From assembly GCA_040954595.2 (NCBI GenBank), contig CM082589.2:1612001-1676000 (forward strand): a DNA stretch of 64,000 nucleotides. Direction: 5' to 3'. Under the pieces are notes generated by a model, which was not told the origin of the DNA, did no database searches, and was given only the letters and a program-made list of their open reading frames with translations. Position numbers and translations under genes: made by a program. Of this stretch, positions 40,801 through 52,059 are shown in pieces. This DNA is from Balanoglossus misakiensis. Its lineage: Eukaryota > Hemichordata. Position 1 is the first letter of the stretch. Each line of letters starts with the position of its first letter.

Positions 40801-43788
40801 ACAGTATTGTCATGATTAAAACTAAGAATGAATTCATTCTACATAAGTCATCCATGTACAGTAAAACCATACCCAAGTTTCTACATTTGAGAGTGGACAA
40901 AGTTTTGCTTGTTGTAAAGATGTATGTACTGTGTGAATGTGTGTGTGACGGTGTGTTACATACTCATCTGAAACTACTGAAGAGAGAGAGAGATGGATGT
41001 TTTAGTAGACCTACGCTTTTCTTGATAAAGCGAATCTTGAGTAATGAACAGTATCAGCATGGCAGTATTTAACCATTATTGTCCATATCGTATTATGATT
41101 TTATTCAACATCTTCAGGATGAGCTTGATGATATGAAGACACAACTTTACACCCACTTTGGACTTGACAAGCCTGATACATCGACGAGCAGAGGGGTTAG
41201 TGGACCCTTGGTCATTACAGACAAACAAATCTGATGCTGTCCTTACAGGAATTGGCAAAGTCATTACTACATGAGCCAATAACATTGTCATGGAGGGGTG
41301 AACATTTTATGTAGAACCACCAAAATTATGAGTTCCACTAATTGTATAACATGACAATGTTAAAAGTGTATCCATGGCAATGACTCTGGAAATTCCTCCA
41401 TGTAGAACAAAGTAACACCAATGTTTCTGTCTAACTTGTCTCTAGAATGTATCTGTTGTCCGCACTGTCAATAAATTTCTCTGGAAGCTATCTCCTTGTG
41501 TGTTAACAATTGCATGTACCAGTGTGTTGTCTGTGTCTGTGTGAATGTTTACTTTCTTATCTCCATAGCAACTGGCATCATATGCCAAACCAATCACCGT
41601 TGTCAAGCACCATCTCTAACCCACAACTGACATGTAAACATCCATGTTTCACCCTTCCATCACACTGTCACATCACCCGTATTCTGGTCTAATGATAAAT
41701 TCTTTCACTGTTTCTAGTTCTGATGTGTTACATGTGTTAATGAAATTGTGTTTGTAGCATACACACCAAGAATGCACATTGAATGCAACTATGTCTTTTT
41801 ACTCTATGTCACCAAAATGTTTTTTGTGGTAATATGAACATGATTTCTAGTTTTTCAACACACAAATAGAATGGACTGAGAGATCCAGTTAGGGATAAGC
41901 ACCCATTAATTCAAACCAAATGCAAGACTGAAAGTATTAGGGACTTATAAGTCTATGGTTTCTATGGCTACCAGACCAGATTCCAATCAATTAGAGTTTC
42001 TGTCCATTTCCAGGATGAACTCGATGACATGAAGGAGGCATTCAAGACGAACATGGGAATCACAACCGCTGGTGGTGGTGTGAACATCGTACAAGAAGTT
42101 GCGTTCTTAAAAGATGAAGTGGCGGAGATCAAACGAAGCCAGGCCAGAGCATTTGAGGATGTCATGAAAATGTTACAATTGGTGTTAAAGAGACAAAGCA
42201 GAGGTAATTTTAAATTATTGCTACATTTATGTAGTTTATGGTCACATATCCAAGATCCTGTCTGAGTTGCTCTGAGGGGAGTTATTTGACAGTTATGCCA
42301 TGAGGGCGGCTAATGACAGTGGCATCAGAAATTCGGTGTGAATTTGAAACACAGAATGGTGGGAAGGTCATGATTTGACAGGAAATTCACAGTGACATTT
42401 TACTCTTGTTTGACTATAGGTGGAGGAAGAGGGGGTTATGGGTACGGCAGAGGTGGGGGTGGTGACGATGATGATGATGATGACGGTGGTGATGATGATG
42501 GTGGTGGATATGGAAGAAAACATCTGGAAGGTCTGAACGATGAATCTTTGCAGAGAGAATATGTGGCACATCTGTCAGCCAAAGAGTTAGAGGGGTAAGT
42601 TTTGTAGAGAGCTGATGTACAGCAGTTTGTTCAGGTGGTTCAAAAAAGCATATTTTTTTTCAAATGTCACTATCTGTGAAATACAATCGTACCTGTCTTT
42701 CGCAGGCGCTGAACTCAGCTTCTAATTTGCACGCTGCGTTGTATTTTTCAGGAGCAAACACGTCAGAGGTGTATCACCTCGCAGGGCCAGACAAAGCGGT
42801 CTGCTATTATCTGATCCTCTGCTGGACACTTCTGGGCAAGTCACCTATGACTTCGCTCCACGACCTCCAACCCTTGAACCCATTCCGCCAAGACCGGGCA
42901 CGTCAAGGCAAGCTCAGGTCACACCGGATGATGACAGACAAAGGTATTAAACCAGTGACACGTTATAGTCTGTGCAATAGAAAGGGGGGGGGGTGTCCAG
43001 TTTGTGTAAAACAACCAGAGACTGGTGCCTTTCTGATCATAAAATAAAATTCAAAGCATTTATATAATTGATTGTCAATTTCAGACTCTTGAAGTTGAGG
43101 AAAGAGAAGACACAACTGAGGAAACGTCGACAAGCTCAGGAAGATTATCTGATGAGTAAACAACAACAACAACTACAGTCCAAAACCTCTGATGGTTTGG
43201 TCAGTGTTGAAACCGTTCCCAGTGGTTCCGACCATGAAATGGAAGTCCCTATGGTAAGCTATGCATCTAGATTATTTGAGGGTAATTATGGGAAGCTTGT
43301 TATTTGACCAACTACCAGAGGTATGTTATTTGACCTGCATGTACATGTACCACCAGAAGTGTGTTATTTGGCCAACTACCAAAAGTGTGTTATTTGGCCA
43401 ACCACCTGACTTGGGTAAATGATACAGACATGCATGTATGTAATTGCAACTAACCGTAAACCTTTCATTTCGTGATTTGTTTCTGTTTATAGCAACACTA
43501 CACAGAAAAAGATGGTCTCGTAGTACATATGAGTGAAATGGCAACATCATCACCAAGACCAGACCTGTCAACAGAGATCAAAGTTAAAACTAACGTTTTG
43601 GTGAGTTAGCTACCAGAGACTACTTTTGACGGAGGGAGAAATTCTCAGTTGTCCAAGTTAATATTGTATATTTGACCTATGAACTATAGAGTATGGATGG
43701 GTTTGATCGTAAATATTTGGAAACTGACGCGAATTTCTTTCTTATCTTTCAGTTTGAAGATGATAGACCAGACACATCAGAAGCATAA
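31851..43788 (+). CDS. Ankyrin-repeat TRP-family cation channel
   Basis: Twenty-three exons: 31,851-32,190, about 36,384-36,656, 36,933-37,086, 37,312-37,473, 37,611-37,720, 37,850-37,979, 38,154-38,182, 38,470-38,561, 38,693-38,822, 38,959-39,036, 39,216-39,355, 39,521-39,717, 39,838-39,921, 40,021-40,136, 40,263-40,378, 40,500-40,701, 41,118-41,195, 42,014-42,203, 42,420-42,594, 42,752-42,943, 43,085-43,253, 43,493-43,600 and 43,753-43,788. The basic N-terminus is followed by about five ankyrin repeats (GRTPLHVAAAVDYPEMVSCL, TPLHYAAKNDA, GRTPLQLAAEG). S1 (IMNLIFILLWTVIGV) and S2 (LAMAFTLFLIIVEL) precede a long charged loop, then S3, S4-S5 (IRLMKSCRAFKALGPFIVML), a pore loop (SLFRITLVDEYDYD) and S6 (CLNLMIALLSDTFQ). 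The tail has coiled-coil and Gly/Asp-rich parts. Five repeats suggest the TRPV/TRPVL side rather than TRPA. The selectivity loop lacks a clear TRPV GMGD motif. Only the start of exon 2 is uncertain (possible acceptors near 36,384, 36,417 and 36,436). Confidence 0.85.
32191..36383 (+). other. Large intron 1 of the TRP gene
   Basis: 4.2 kb of AT-rich intron. It holds a GT-rich stretch at 32,200-32,320, a foldback element at 32,308-32,394 and no recognised gene. A 12-base candidate microexon at 33,432-33,443 is discussed in the findings. Confidence 0.6.
32308..32394. mobile_element. Foldback / MITE-like element
   Basis: An 87-base element whose ends are an inverted repeat: gtagagtcaatttcttagg at the left matches the complement of the right end (aagaaattgactctac), and an inner pair acactgg/ccagtgt continues the pairing. 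About 30 bases per arm pair, with a loop of about 20 bases. It encodes nothing. It is consistent with a non-autonomous transposon or a processed hairpin; no target duplication could be fixed by eye. Confidence 0.65.
38300..38440 (+). repeat. Imperfect short tandem repeat in TRP intron
   Basis: Units of roughly 25-30 bases built on catttgaa-atggccaatcagcaa recur about four to five times (near 38,310, 38,330, 38,385 and 38,418) with heavy divergence, in the intron after exon 7. Confidence 0.6.
40158..40238 (+). mobile_element. Dispersed short element, copy A (TRP intron)
   Basis: About 80 bases starting ccctttcaccac, with core atggttcagtccaaacc-attgttttctatg and ending gagagaactgggggtaa. It fills most of the 126-bp intron between exons 40,021-40,136 and 40,263-40,378. 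The same core occurs at 59,641-59,737, so this is an inserted repeat rather than ordinary intron sequence. The terminal repeats are decayed in this copy. Confidence 0.7.
43299..43405 (+). repeat. Short tandem repeat in TRP intron
   Basis: Four diverged copies of a unit carrying agtgtgttatttggccaac and ccaccagaa/actaccaaa, spaced 20-45 bases apart, right after exon 43,085-43,253. Confidence 0.65.
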
Positions 43789-44613
43789 ATGGACATGTAC
43801 AGAGACATACTTGTACAGAGCTGAAGTCTTTCATGTCAGAGTTCTCTGATTGTTAATGCATTCAACCGTCCACTTATGTGCATAAACACAGATACAGCAA
43901 TTATATTTTAAGTAATTTTGCAGTCATTTTGTTCTCTGAAATTTACAATGGCAGTGATGTAAATTTTGTATAAAAGCATGTTGAATTGTACAAAATGTAC
44001 AGAAATGTAAGAATTTACTAAACTATATTTTTGATAAATTTTGATGATACGTAGTAAAAATACTGCTTTCTGTACTATCCAAGAGTAATGTTGTAATAGA
44101 TGTATATTTTATGTTTGTATTCTGGCAGCTAGTGTAGACCTTTTTCTGATAAGGTTATATCCTTTCTCTGAAGAACATATTTTGATTCAAATAGTGTCTA
44201 ACAGGGTCTGGACTTACTATGACCTTTGAACTTTTATCTGTCTCATGATTTTTTAATTTTCTGCACCATACCTTTCCATGTATTTTGGTTTTTATTGCTT
44301 AATCTGAATAGAGCTTTATATAGATAATGTGTAATATGAAGTATGTATATATTTGGTGTAAAAATTATGAATGACAGTAAATATTGAAATTTTTACATGG
44401 ACATTTATGGTTTTGTAGGTTTTACACTAGTACAGATGACAAGATTTTAATGAGAAATATTGTTTATCAAGAAATCACATTTAGCCTACACTCTTGACAA
44501 ATGTCATTGTTTAAAGATTATGTACTTCAAAGAAATTGATGAAAATAGTTTACAAAACATGTTGTACAATGTAAGTAAAATGTAATTACTGGTAAGATTT
44601 CACATGTTTATGA

Positions 44614-44619
44614 AATAAA
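44614..44619 (+). terminator. Candidate polyadenylation signal of the TRP gene
   Basis: AATAAA followed by a T/G-rich stretch (atgtgtgtatgttttatg), 826 bases past the stop codon. Confidence 0.45.
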
Positions 44620-46143
44620 TATGTGTGTATGTTTTATGTACTTAGATATTTCCTTTGCTAAAGGTTTTTTTTTTCAAACTGGTATTCCAAACAGAGATTT
44701 TGTCTCTATCTACAATAATTTTAATAATGGCATTATATACAGAAAATGAAGCATAGTTCATTGACAACAGACATGTACATGTTTACAGGTAAAATGTGAT
44801 AAGTTTTTTTGTTTGTGTTTGTATTTGTTTTTGTAAACCTGACTGGATGCTCGAACCTGGTCAATTTCTTATTCTGGGTTCTGAATATCACACTTCAATG
44901 TAAAAAGTGGAAAATTCCGTCCATCCATGATTTGCAAATAAATGAAGAAATCCACAAGGATGGTAGAAATGTGTTGCTGTGTCATGTCTTCAAGGTATAC
45001 CATCTTGTCAACTCATATTGAACCCCAGGTGTTCAACCAGGTGTTCATACATCAAAAGGCCACCACCACATACACAGTCATCAGTAGACTTTGACATTCC
45101 CTGTAACTACTGTAAACTGGAATGTTTTCGTGACAGGAAGTTTTCGCGTTAACAAAAGAGGTGACTGTTATGTAGCAACTAAATTTTAAGGGCTATAAAT
45201 ATACGTTGCTTTACCCTATTTAAGTATTAAAAGAATAAAATTTTATGATTACAGAAAACAGGAACATCATGAGGTATAGGCACATGGCTTCCACCACAGC
45301 CTTGGTGTGTCTGCAGTCCGGATCCGGACCGCAGTTTTTCGGCCGAAATTTGATTTTATCGAAGCAAAATGCTTTCCCTGGCTACTTCTACCTCCTAGAA
45401 TAATTGCAGCTACCCGTTTTAATAAAGTCATGTATTTGGAAAGATCGAGAAACCAATGGTTGATATTTCAAAATTCAACCACAGAGGGCACCATCGCTTC
45501 ATTTCTTCCCAGAAGGACAACCGAACACCGCCAAAATTGACCGACTTTTTCACTGTCAATACTTGCTCTTTGTGATTTTACACCAAATTTGTAAATACTA
45601 ATGTTTGAGGTGAGAGAATGGTTAATGTTGCAACTGAAATTCGCAATGGTTTCAATCAAGTTATCAACGCTATCATATACACAACACAAGGCACTGCACG
45701 ACAGTCTACACGATGAATTCTGACATTTCATCGTTGTCCTTGATGTAGCATCAAGGACATGCTATCTATGCTTAACTTATGTCTACTTAAACTCACCTTA
45801 GATGTAACATGAGCAAGTTTCCCAGCGCCACGGAGTCTTGAGGAGTAGTATTACCATCTATACCGCGCAATGCACCAAACGTTATATAACAAGGGTGCAT
45901 GTAAGGTCACGGCAGGTCATTTAGGGTCAAGTGCAGCGCCCTCTTTATTCAAGAGATGGCAATGGCCAAAAAAATGAGATTTTAGGCTTCAGAATTTGAT
46001 TTTCAGCTTGTATCTACAATAATTTCAATAATCTGGTTGCCCCAATGCCCTCTATTGGGGAAAACGAGTTTAATTCCTTTGAGCAAAATCAGAACAAGAC
46101 TAGTTTTGTCCTTTTCTCCCTGATCTCCATCACAGGCTATGGT

Positions 46144-46155
46144 CGCCGCCATCTT
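46144..46155 (-). promoter_or_regulatory. YY1-like element on the minus strand
   Basis: The minus strand reads AAGATGGCGGCG, the same motif type as at 22,928 and 30,897. Its ATG opens a 49-codon frame (MAATIACDGDQGEKDK...) ending at about 46,003 that I do not recognise. It could mark a transcription start of a minus- or plus-strand transcript in this otherwise empty interval. Confidence 0.35.
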
Positions 46156-46598
46156 GTCTGTTGCTAAGGACATCCGACAGCACAGACTTACGGCATTCAC
46201 GGTATACAATTTTTGTATCCAGTTTCTGGTTTGGCACATACGCACAAGATGATTGTCGCCTTTTAATGAGTGTTTACATGCATGCCATTAACTTCACTGC
46301 AAATATCAAGAGAAAGGCCAAAATAACCATGCAAAAACAAACTGTTTCCGGATTTGTCGATTTGTATGTTACAATTTTGTTCAATAATTTTTAACACTTT
46401 TAATACACACACGAGCTATCAACACACAATAACTCAGTCAACACCAAGAACTTTTTTTATTTTTTTTATTTACAGCATGCGGATCATTACATTTACCATG
46501 ATGGAATAGGCTTAATTTAGAATACATGATTGAATACCCATAAACAGGTACTTTTCGGATCAGTGGAAACCGAGTGTTCGAGATGGAATAGATGTGGA

Positions 46599-46868
46599 AG
46601 TGTGGAATTTTTTTGGTATTTATTTTTGAAATTTTTTTTTATGTTTGTTATTTTTGTCATACTAACCCTGATGGGTGGCCCGGGTAACTGTTCAGAGGTG
46701 AAGAGATGATGAGATGAGATGGAATGAGATGAGAAGATGAGAAGAGTTGATGAGATGAAATGGATGAGATGAGATGAAATGGGACAGATGTGGAATTGTT
46801 TTGTTTTGTTTTTTGAAATTTTTTTTTATGTTTGTTATTTTTGTCATACTAACCCTGGTGGGTGGCTG
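46599..46868. repeat. Duplicated T-rich segment with GAGAT tract
   Basis: About 80 bases ending gaaatttttttttatgtttg then ttatttttgtcatactaaccctg-tgggtggc occur at 46,599-46,680 and again at 46,786-46,868 in direct orientation. A degenerate (gagat)n tract lies between them (46,700-46,785). Confidence 0.85.
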
Positions 46869-47644
46869 GTTCGATCGGATGGAATTTGCACAATGATTTA
46901 GACTGGTTAGACTGGTGTTGATCTGATCAAATTGGCCGCATACTGTAATTTTTGTTGCCATCATTCAAAAACAATCCCGCCAGCAGGATTTGTTCTTGTC
47001 CGGCAAGATTTTTTTGGTACCAAGCTGCTCTAGTTCCCCCAATACAGTGCTGCTGGAGACGGCACCTTCATGATAAAATCCATGCATGTTCAAGTTTCAC
47101 CGATGGGCTGCTCGAAGCTGGTTAATGTCCTTGGCGGAGAATGAAGCGCAATTACCTCCCCAGGCTTGCAATCATCTCCCCCAGTGTAGTAATTGTTGGT
47201 CGTCGGCAGCATCCTGGCTTGAAAAATCAAGTCCTACTACTTTTGTGTCCGGTGTCTTGGTGCAAGATTCGTACACAGGAAGCCTCCCTTCAACCTGTAA
47301 GTCCTCTCACACTTGTCAAGATGTTGTTGACAGTTCCACCATGCATGCAGGCTGCTCTGGCTGGAATGCTGGGGCGAAAGAAAGACCGAAGTCCTCTTTC
47401 CCACTTCTCGATGTTGTTATTAGGCAGCTCTCCGTGGCGCTCACCGCGAATTGCTGAAGAGGTTCAGGCAACCCACTCTCTGCCGTTCCCTTTCTCGTGT
47501 GGCGAAAGCCGTATGCGGGCCTCCCAACACCGCAACTTTCCCACATCTGCCAGATGGTAATGTTCAGCAATCGCAGATCATAAAGTCCCCAACAGCACTG
47601 TATGTATCCCCATTCCCCCCTCCCCCCCGAAGTGGCCTTGCCAC

Positions 47645-50028
47645 CTACAGAAGCCGCTTGATTTCGTCATACAGCACCAGGACAAGTGCGCCCCCGGTGC
47701 CACGAATGACGTTAGAGAAAGCTCCCTTGAAGAAAGCTCCGGCTCCTTCGTTGACAAAGATTTTCTTCCAGCAGTCAATGGTACCCTTGTACAGGACATC
47801 TTTGCGTCCACTCTGCATCATCAGGCGACGGCGAACAGTGTCGAATGGATAGGACACAACCCCAGATGCAACAGTCACAGTCTGGGCTACAAGCCAGCTG
47901 ACGATGAAGTTTCTTTGCAGTCCAACAGGCAGCATTGCCTTAGCAGTATCATAGCATCCAAAGTAGGATGCACGGTAGATGATAATTCCCTGAAAGAATA
48001 AATGTTATAAAACGTGTCATCGAATTCGTTATTCTCGACAATCAAACTAAAGAAAGAGCAGCAGTAAACTTTGATGAAACAATTGTTCATGTCTGCTGTA
48101 CCGATGATTAATCATCTTCCTACGAGAGAAGCTCACAAAATGAGATATGTTTGTGTTCGCCAAACATACCTGGACAGAAACTCCAAAGCCACGGTACAAT
48201 CCAGCCATGCCATCTGACTTGAAGGTCTTCGCGATGCAATCAGCCAGCCCGTTGAACTGGCGGTCAGCGGCGCCTTTGCCGATGTCAGCAGCCAGGCGAG
48301 TACGGGCGAAATCCAATGGATAGACAAAGCACAGAGATGTTGCTCCGGCTGCACCACCCGATGCAAGATTACCAAAGAAGAAACGCCAGAATTGGTTCTT
48401 CTTATCCACGCCTGACAAGAACAGCTTCTTGTACTTGTCCTTGAAGGCAAAGTTCAGAGCCTGGGTTGGAAAGTAACGGATGACATTGGCAAGGTTTCCA
48501 CGCCACAGGGAACGGGTCCCCTGCTCTTTGACCACACGGCTGAAGCAATCAGCGATTCCTTTGTACTGTTGGTCGACAGAAATCTGGGTGGAAGCGGCCT
48601 GCACCTATAAATTAAAAAAAAAAAATCAAAGTATGAGATACAGGGCACAGCTTATTTGGAAATCTGGACAGAAATAACCAGCTAGGCTCTACACACACAA
48701 ATGAAAAAAAAAAAATCAAAACGCCATGTATAATATTAAAAAGGGTAATTTTGAAATTAATAAAAAAATTGGATTGACAATAAGAAATCGACAAGTGTCC
48801 ACACTCAATCATGTTTATGCCAAAAGTGTCATGTCAATTTCAAAACATCATAAAAAAAAAGAAAATGGAAAATACTGAAAGGCAATAAAAATGATGACCA
48901 TAATTAAAAACAAAAACGAAAAGCCGGCGTAAATACACTGAAACGCAATGCCTGGAAACTGTTACCATAACAACATGCGGACTGGGATATATGTACCAGA
49001 AAAAAAAAATCTGGAGAAGTTCAGGAGTGATACTCGCAAATACCTGTATATTGCGACTGAATTTCATTAAATCTTGTCGATTCAGAAAATTTCAGGTCTG
49101 GCGCATAAAATCGGGAAGTTTTCGAGTGAGCTGATCAACTCACAGAGTCACTGTACGATATTCAGTCACAAATTCGAACGAAAACGAATTTTCGAACGTC
49201 CATTCATCCATCCACTACACCACGTGACCAGGGCTCACAACTTTCCGAACAGCTGTGAACCACGTGACTTCACCGGCCATGAAATTTAATTTTCGAACGA
49301 GTGACGAAATTTTCGAACGCTGACATAAAATATTATCAGGTGACTACATTCCGATCGACGTCATATTCCGAATCCGCCAACTTCACCAGTCATGTGACAA
49401 CGGCCCGCTAAATATCGCGATATCGACGATGAACGAGAAGAGGCTGACGTCGACGTGACTTTGCCCAATTGTTCCGTCACTCGATTGTCTTTCGATAAAC
49501 TTCCCGGATGGACGCAATCATTTCGTTGTCAAGTCCGTAGAAAATTCGAAAAACATTGAAAAAAAAATCAAAAACACCGCAATTTCAAAAATAAATACAT
49601 CCTTATGAACGCCAGAACCGGCATTTTCTAAATATAAATTTGAAAATGTTACATTGTTGCATTTGGTGAAACTCTTGGTCACGAAACGAAGCGCACCGAA
49701 CGCGGCGGTCGGAACAGTTTCCTTTGGTCTTTTTTTTTTACCCAAATGGGACAAAAAATCATAGAAACAAGACATAGGATAACACATGATGTTAGAGAAA
49801 GGAACAGAAGACGAAATTCGAAAAAAAAAACTTCAATGCAGGTCATCGCGCATCTCGTTCCATCACATCGGTACCCTGAGAGAAATTTCGACAAGAAGAT
49901 GAAAAACTCACTTGCAAAAGCAACTTGACTCGCTCAATTGGTGCGACAGCGGTCTTTGATATTGCTGCAGCAGTCCCACCAGCAATAAGGTCCTTAAAGA
50001 AGTGGCCCATATCGAACTTCTTCGCCAT
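47645..50028 (-). CDS. ANT: Mitochondrial ADP/ATP carrier (adenine nucleotide translocase)
   Basis: Three exons on the minus strand, all phase 0: 49,912-50,028, 48,170-48,604 and 47,645-47,989; 298 residues, the family's usual length. It exchanges cytosolic ADP for matrix ATP across the inner mitochondrial membrane. Three mitochondrial-carrier repeats are visible: the first with [15 protein letters not shown] (Px[DE]xx[KR] signature), the second with [20 protein letters not shown], the third with [17 protein letters not shown]. Substrate-binding features of the family are present ([42 protein letters not shown]). Odd point: the AAC-specific signature RRRMMM reads RRRLMM. Intron 1 is 1.3 kb. 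It corresponds to vertebrate SLC25A4/5/6 as a group. Confidence 0.97.
48605..49911 (-). other. Intron 1 of the ADP/ATP carrier gene
   Basis: 1.3 kb. The part at 49,100-49,450 is CpG-rich with repeated attttcgaacg motifs (near 49,180, 49,190, 49,288 and 49,310), which may be an intronic enhancer or an alternative promoter. No coding exon seen. Confidence 0.5.
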
Positions 50029-52059
50029 ATTGCCAGTAATATGGGAACAAGAACGATTAATATGAGAGAAATAGTTTCCGAGGTTGCTTCTTCACCGAAG
50101 ATCAGACAGCAACTGATCCACAATAAGTAAACACTGTAACTTATAACAACGAACCAAATTACGCAGTGACGATACTACCGCTTGTTCAATTAGTTCCGGA
50201 TTTAAATACAAACTTTTTGCAAAATACAGGAATTTTGGGGTTATCTTTCTATCGTATAGCTTGACGATATAAAAGTGGAAAATTTCCAATATCGGTTGAA
50301 GTGCGATTAACGTTTTTCAAAGTTTTCATAAAAACCGCATATCGAGAAAGTTCACAATATTCTTCCGCAAAGCCGAAAAGAGTTCGCAGACGTAACAATG
50401 GAAAAGTGATCACATGTCACTTTCCCCCCTTATTTGGGCGGTGCTCTGACCGGATTGGTCAGAAGTTTACATCGTAATAATCGACATGCTGACATAGATA
50501 TCTTTCCTTATTTGGATTGCCATCCCGGATTGGTCAAAAGTAAATGTCGTAACAATGAGTTAGATCACATGTAAAACTTTCTACCTTATTTGGGTGGCGA
50601 TTCAACCATGATCGTGATGATATTGGCCAAGAGTCAACAAACGACAAAACCACTGCATTTCAAGGAGTGGCAGACCAATGTTTGAGGGGCAATGTATGAC
50701 GAAAGTTACCATGTTAAAGATTCCATTTACGAAAGAATTTTGTTTTAAGTATTTTGAATAAAAGAAATCACTCTTTATCAATTTCAATCGCATGCAAGTT
50801 TGAAAACAAATATCGTCATACATCTGTCCTCTAAATTCTTGGTTTGGGGCACACAAAACTGTTAGTTCCAGAATACTTTGACAAGAAAAGTTAACATTAC
50901 ATAACATTATCTGATATATCATATAAACTCTCAAGAAAACTGATTTCATCACACTCTTAGGTTCATAAACTGGTACATGATGTAAATGACACTTACCAAA
51001 GGTTGTTGTGGACCATGGCATGCATGTGTTGGAAGGGGACCCAGCATGCAGTATCTGATACACGTTCATAGACATAATAGTTTATGTTACATGGCTTGCT
51101 ATACTGAAACATGCATAAAATGCAACAGTCATAAATAGAAACATATCAGTAGAGGAAAACTCAGGCAATGGCTGAATTTTAATGTACTCTATCATATATA
51201 TTTCACACAATTTCGAATTTGTAAGCCCAGAAAAAAATACATGAATACAATAATTATTACAACAGCAATCAAGCCTATGCTGAACTATGGGGAAAATTGA
51301 TATTAATACAATGTAGTTTGAAAAGTTTGTTTACGGAGCAACATATAATGAAAATGGCACAGATAAGTTTACAAAACAATCTCTTAAAATCATGGTTCAA
51401 AAATGACAATGTGAAAATATAACAGTTTGTAATCAAAACTGACTTAATCTGGTGTGTTCTAGGACAAATCTAGAAGAGATACGCACAGGCAAGTTGTAAA
51501 TACTGCTAAGTTTTGGCATTCAGCTACATAGATATGTCCAGAAACAAGAATTCATTGACATTATATCTGCTCAAATTTATATCTTTTACAATAAATATCC
51601 AAACCTGAGACTGGAAAATATGACCACTGCTATCCGTCACTGAATGTTTTTTATGGAGAAAATTATTCCAACAAACTTTCAAATTCTATCTTTATATCAC
51701 ATACGAAGTAAATAAGTGAATTTGTGACAAGCATCTAATTGTCATCTCATTATGATTTTCTGTGTGTGTGCATGTGCGTGTGTGTATGCACACATGAATA
51801 TCTATGCCTGTATCTCAGTTTCTGTCTGGTACTGTCACTGTGTCTGTTTCACAATTTCCAGTAAAAATTTGCTTGAAGTCAACATGATCTATGGACACAA
51901 ATATACCAAGATACACTTCAAAAAATCCTCCCACAGACTCTTGCTTCATAGAAGTCGTATTGCACTTAAATTGGTGAACATTCTGTCTAGTGCGTGTTTC
52001 ACAGTTCTTGAGGTATTTGGCACGGCAGATAAAATTGCGATAAAAGATTATCTGAAAGT
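50029..52059. other. Upstream region of the carrier gene and 3' flank of CYB5R4
   Basis: Two kilobases without recognised exons. The carrier promoter should be at 50,030-50,650, where three related copies of a CCAAT-bearing segment occur. The rest (50,650-52,059) is AT-rich and probably includes the CYB5R4 3' UTR. Confidence 0.5.
50407..50645 (-). promoter_or_regulatory. Triplicated CCAAT-box segment upstream of the carrier gene
   Basis: Three diverged copies, at 50,407-50,481, 50,491-50,556 and 50,563-50,645, share ccttatttgg followed about 20-30 bases later by gattggtca (complement: CCAAT box) and then a cgtaa-aat motif. Copies 1 and 3 also start with gatcacatgt. The third copy has lost the exact CCAAT (atattggcca remains). 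They lie 380-620 bp upstream of the ATG of a highly expressed housekeeping-type gene, so an NF-Y-type promoter role is plausible but inferred. Confidence 0.5.

Larger units (their letters stand above)
43789..47644. other. Convergent region between the TRP and ADP/ATP carrier genes
   Basis: 3.9 kb without a recognised gene. The TRP 3' UTR probably ends near AATAAA at 44,614-44,619. Two AATAAA sites for the minus strand lie at about 46,453-46,468 (tttatt on the + strand). A CpG-richer block with a perfect 14-base palindrome is at 45,300-45,560, a minus-strand YY1-like element at 46,144-46,155, and a duplicated T-rich segment at 46,599-46,868. The block 47,090-47,560 is GC-richer and keeps 120-140-codon frames open on the + strand, but these resemble no family I know and are probably the 3' flank of the carrier gene. 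Confidence 0.5.

Noticed and set aside
42664-43047. 127-codon frame on the + strand
   Set aside because: It reads intron plus an exon in the wrong frame; the splice-consistent frame gives the proline-rich TRP tail.
47086-47560. Two overlapping 120-140-codon frames on the + strand
   Set aside because: No recognisable family, overlapping each other in different frames, and located in the 3' flank of the ADP/ATP carrier gene.
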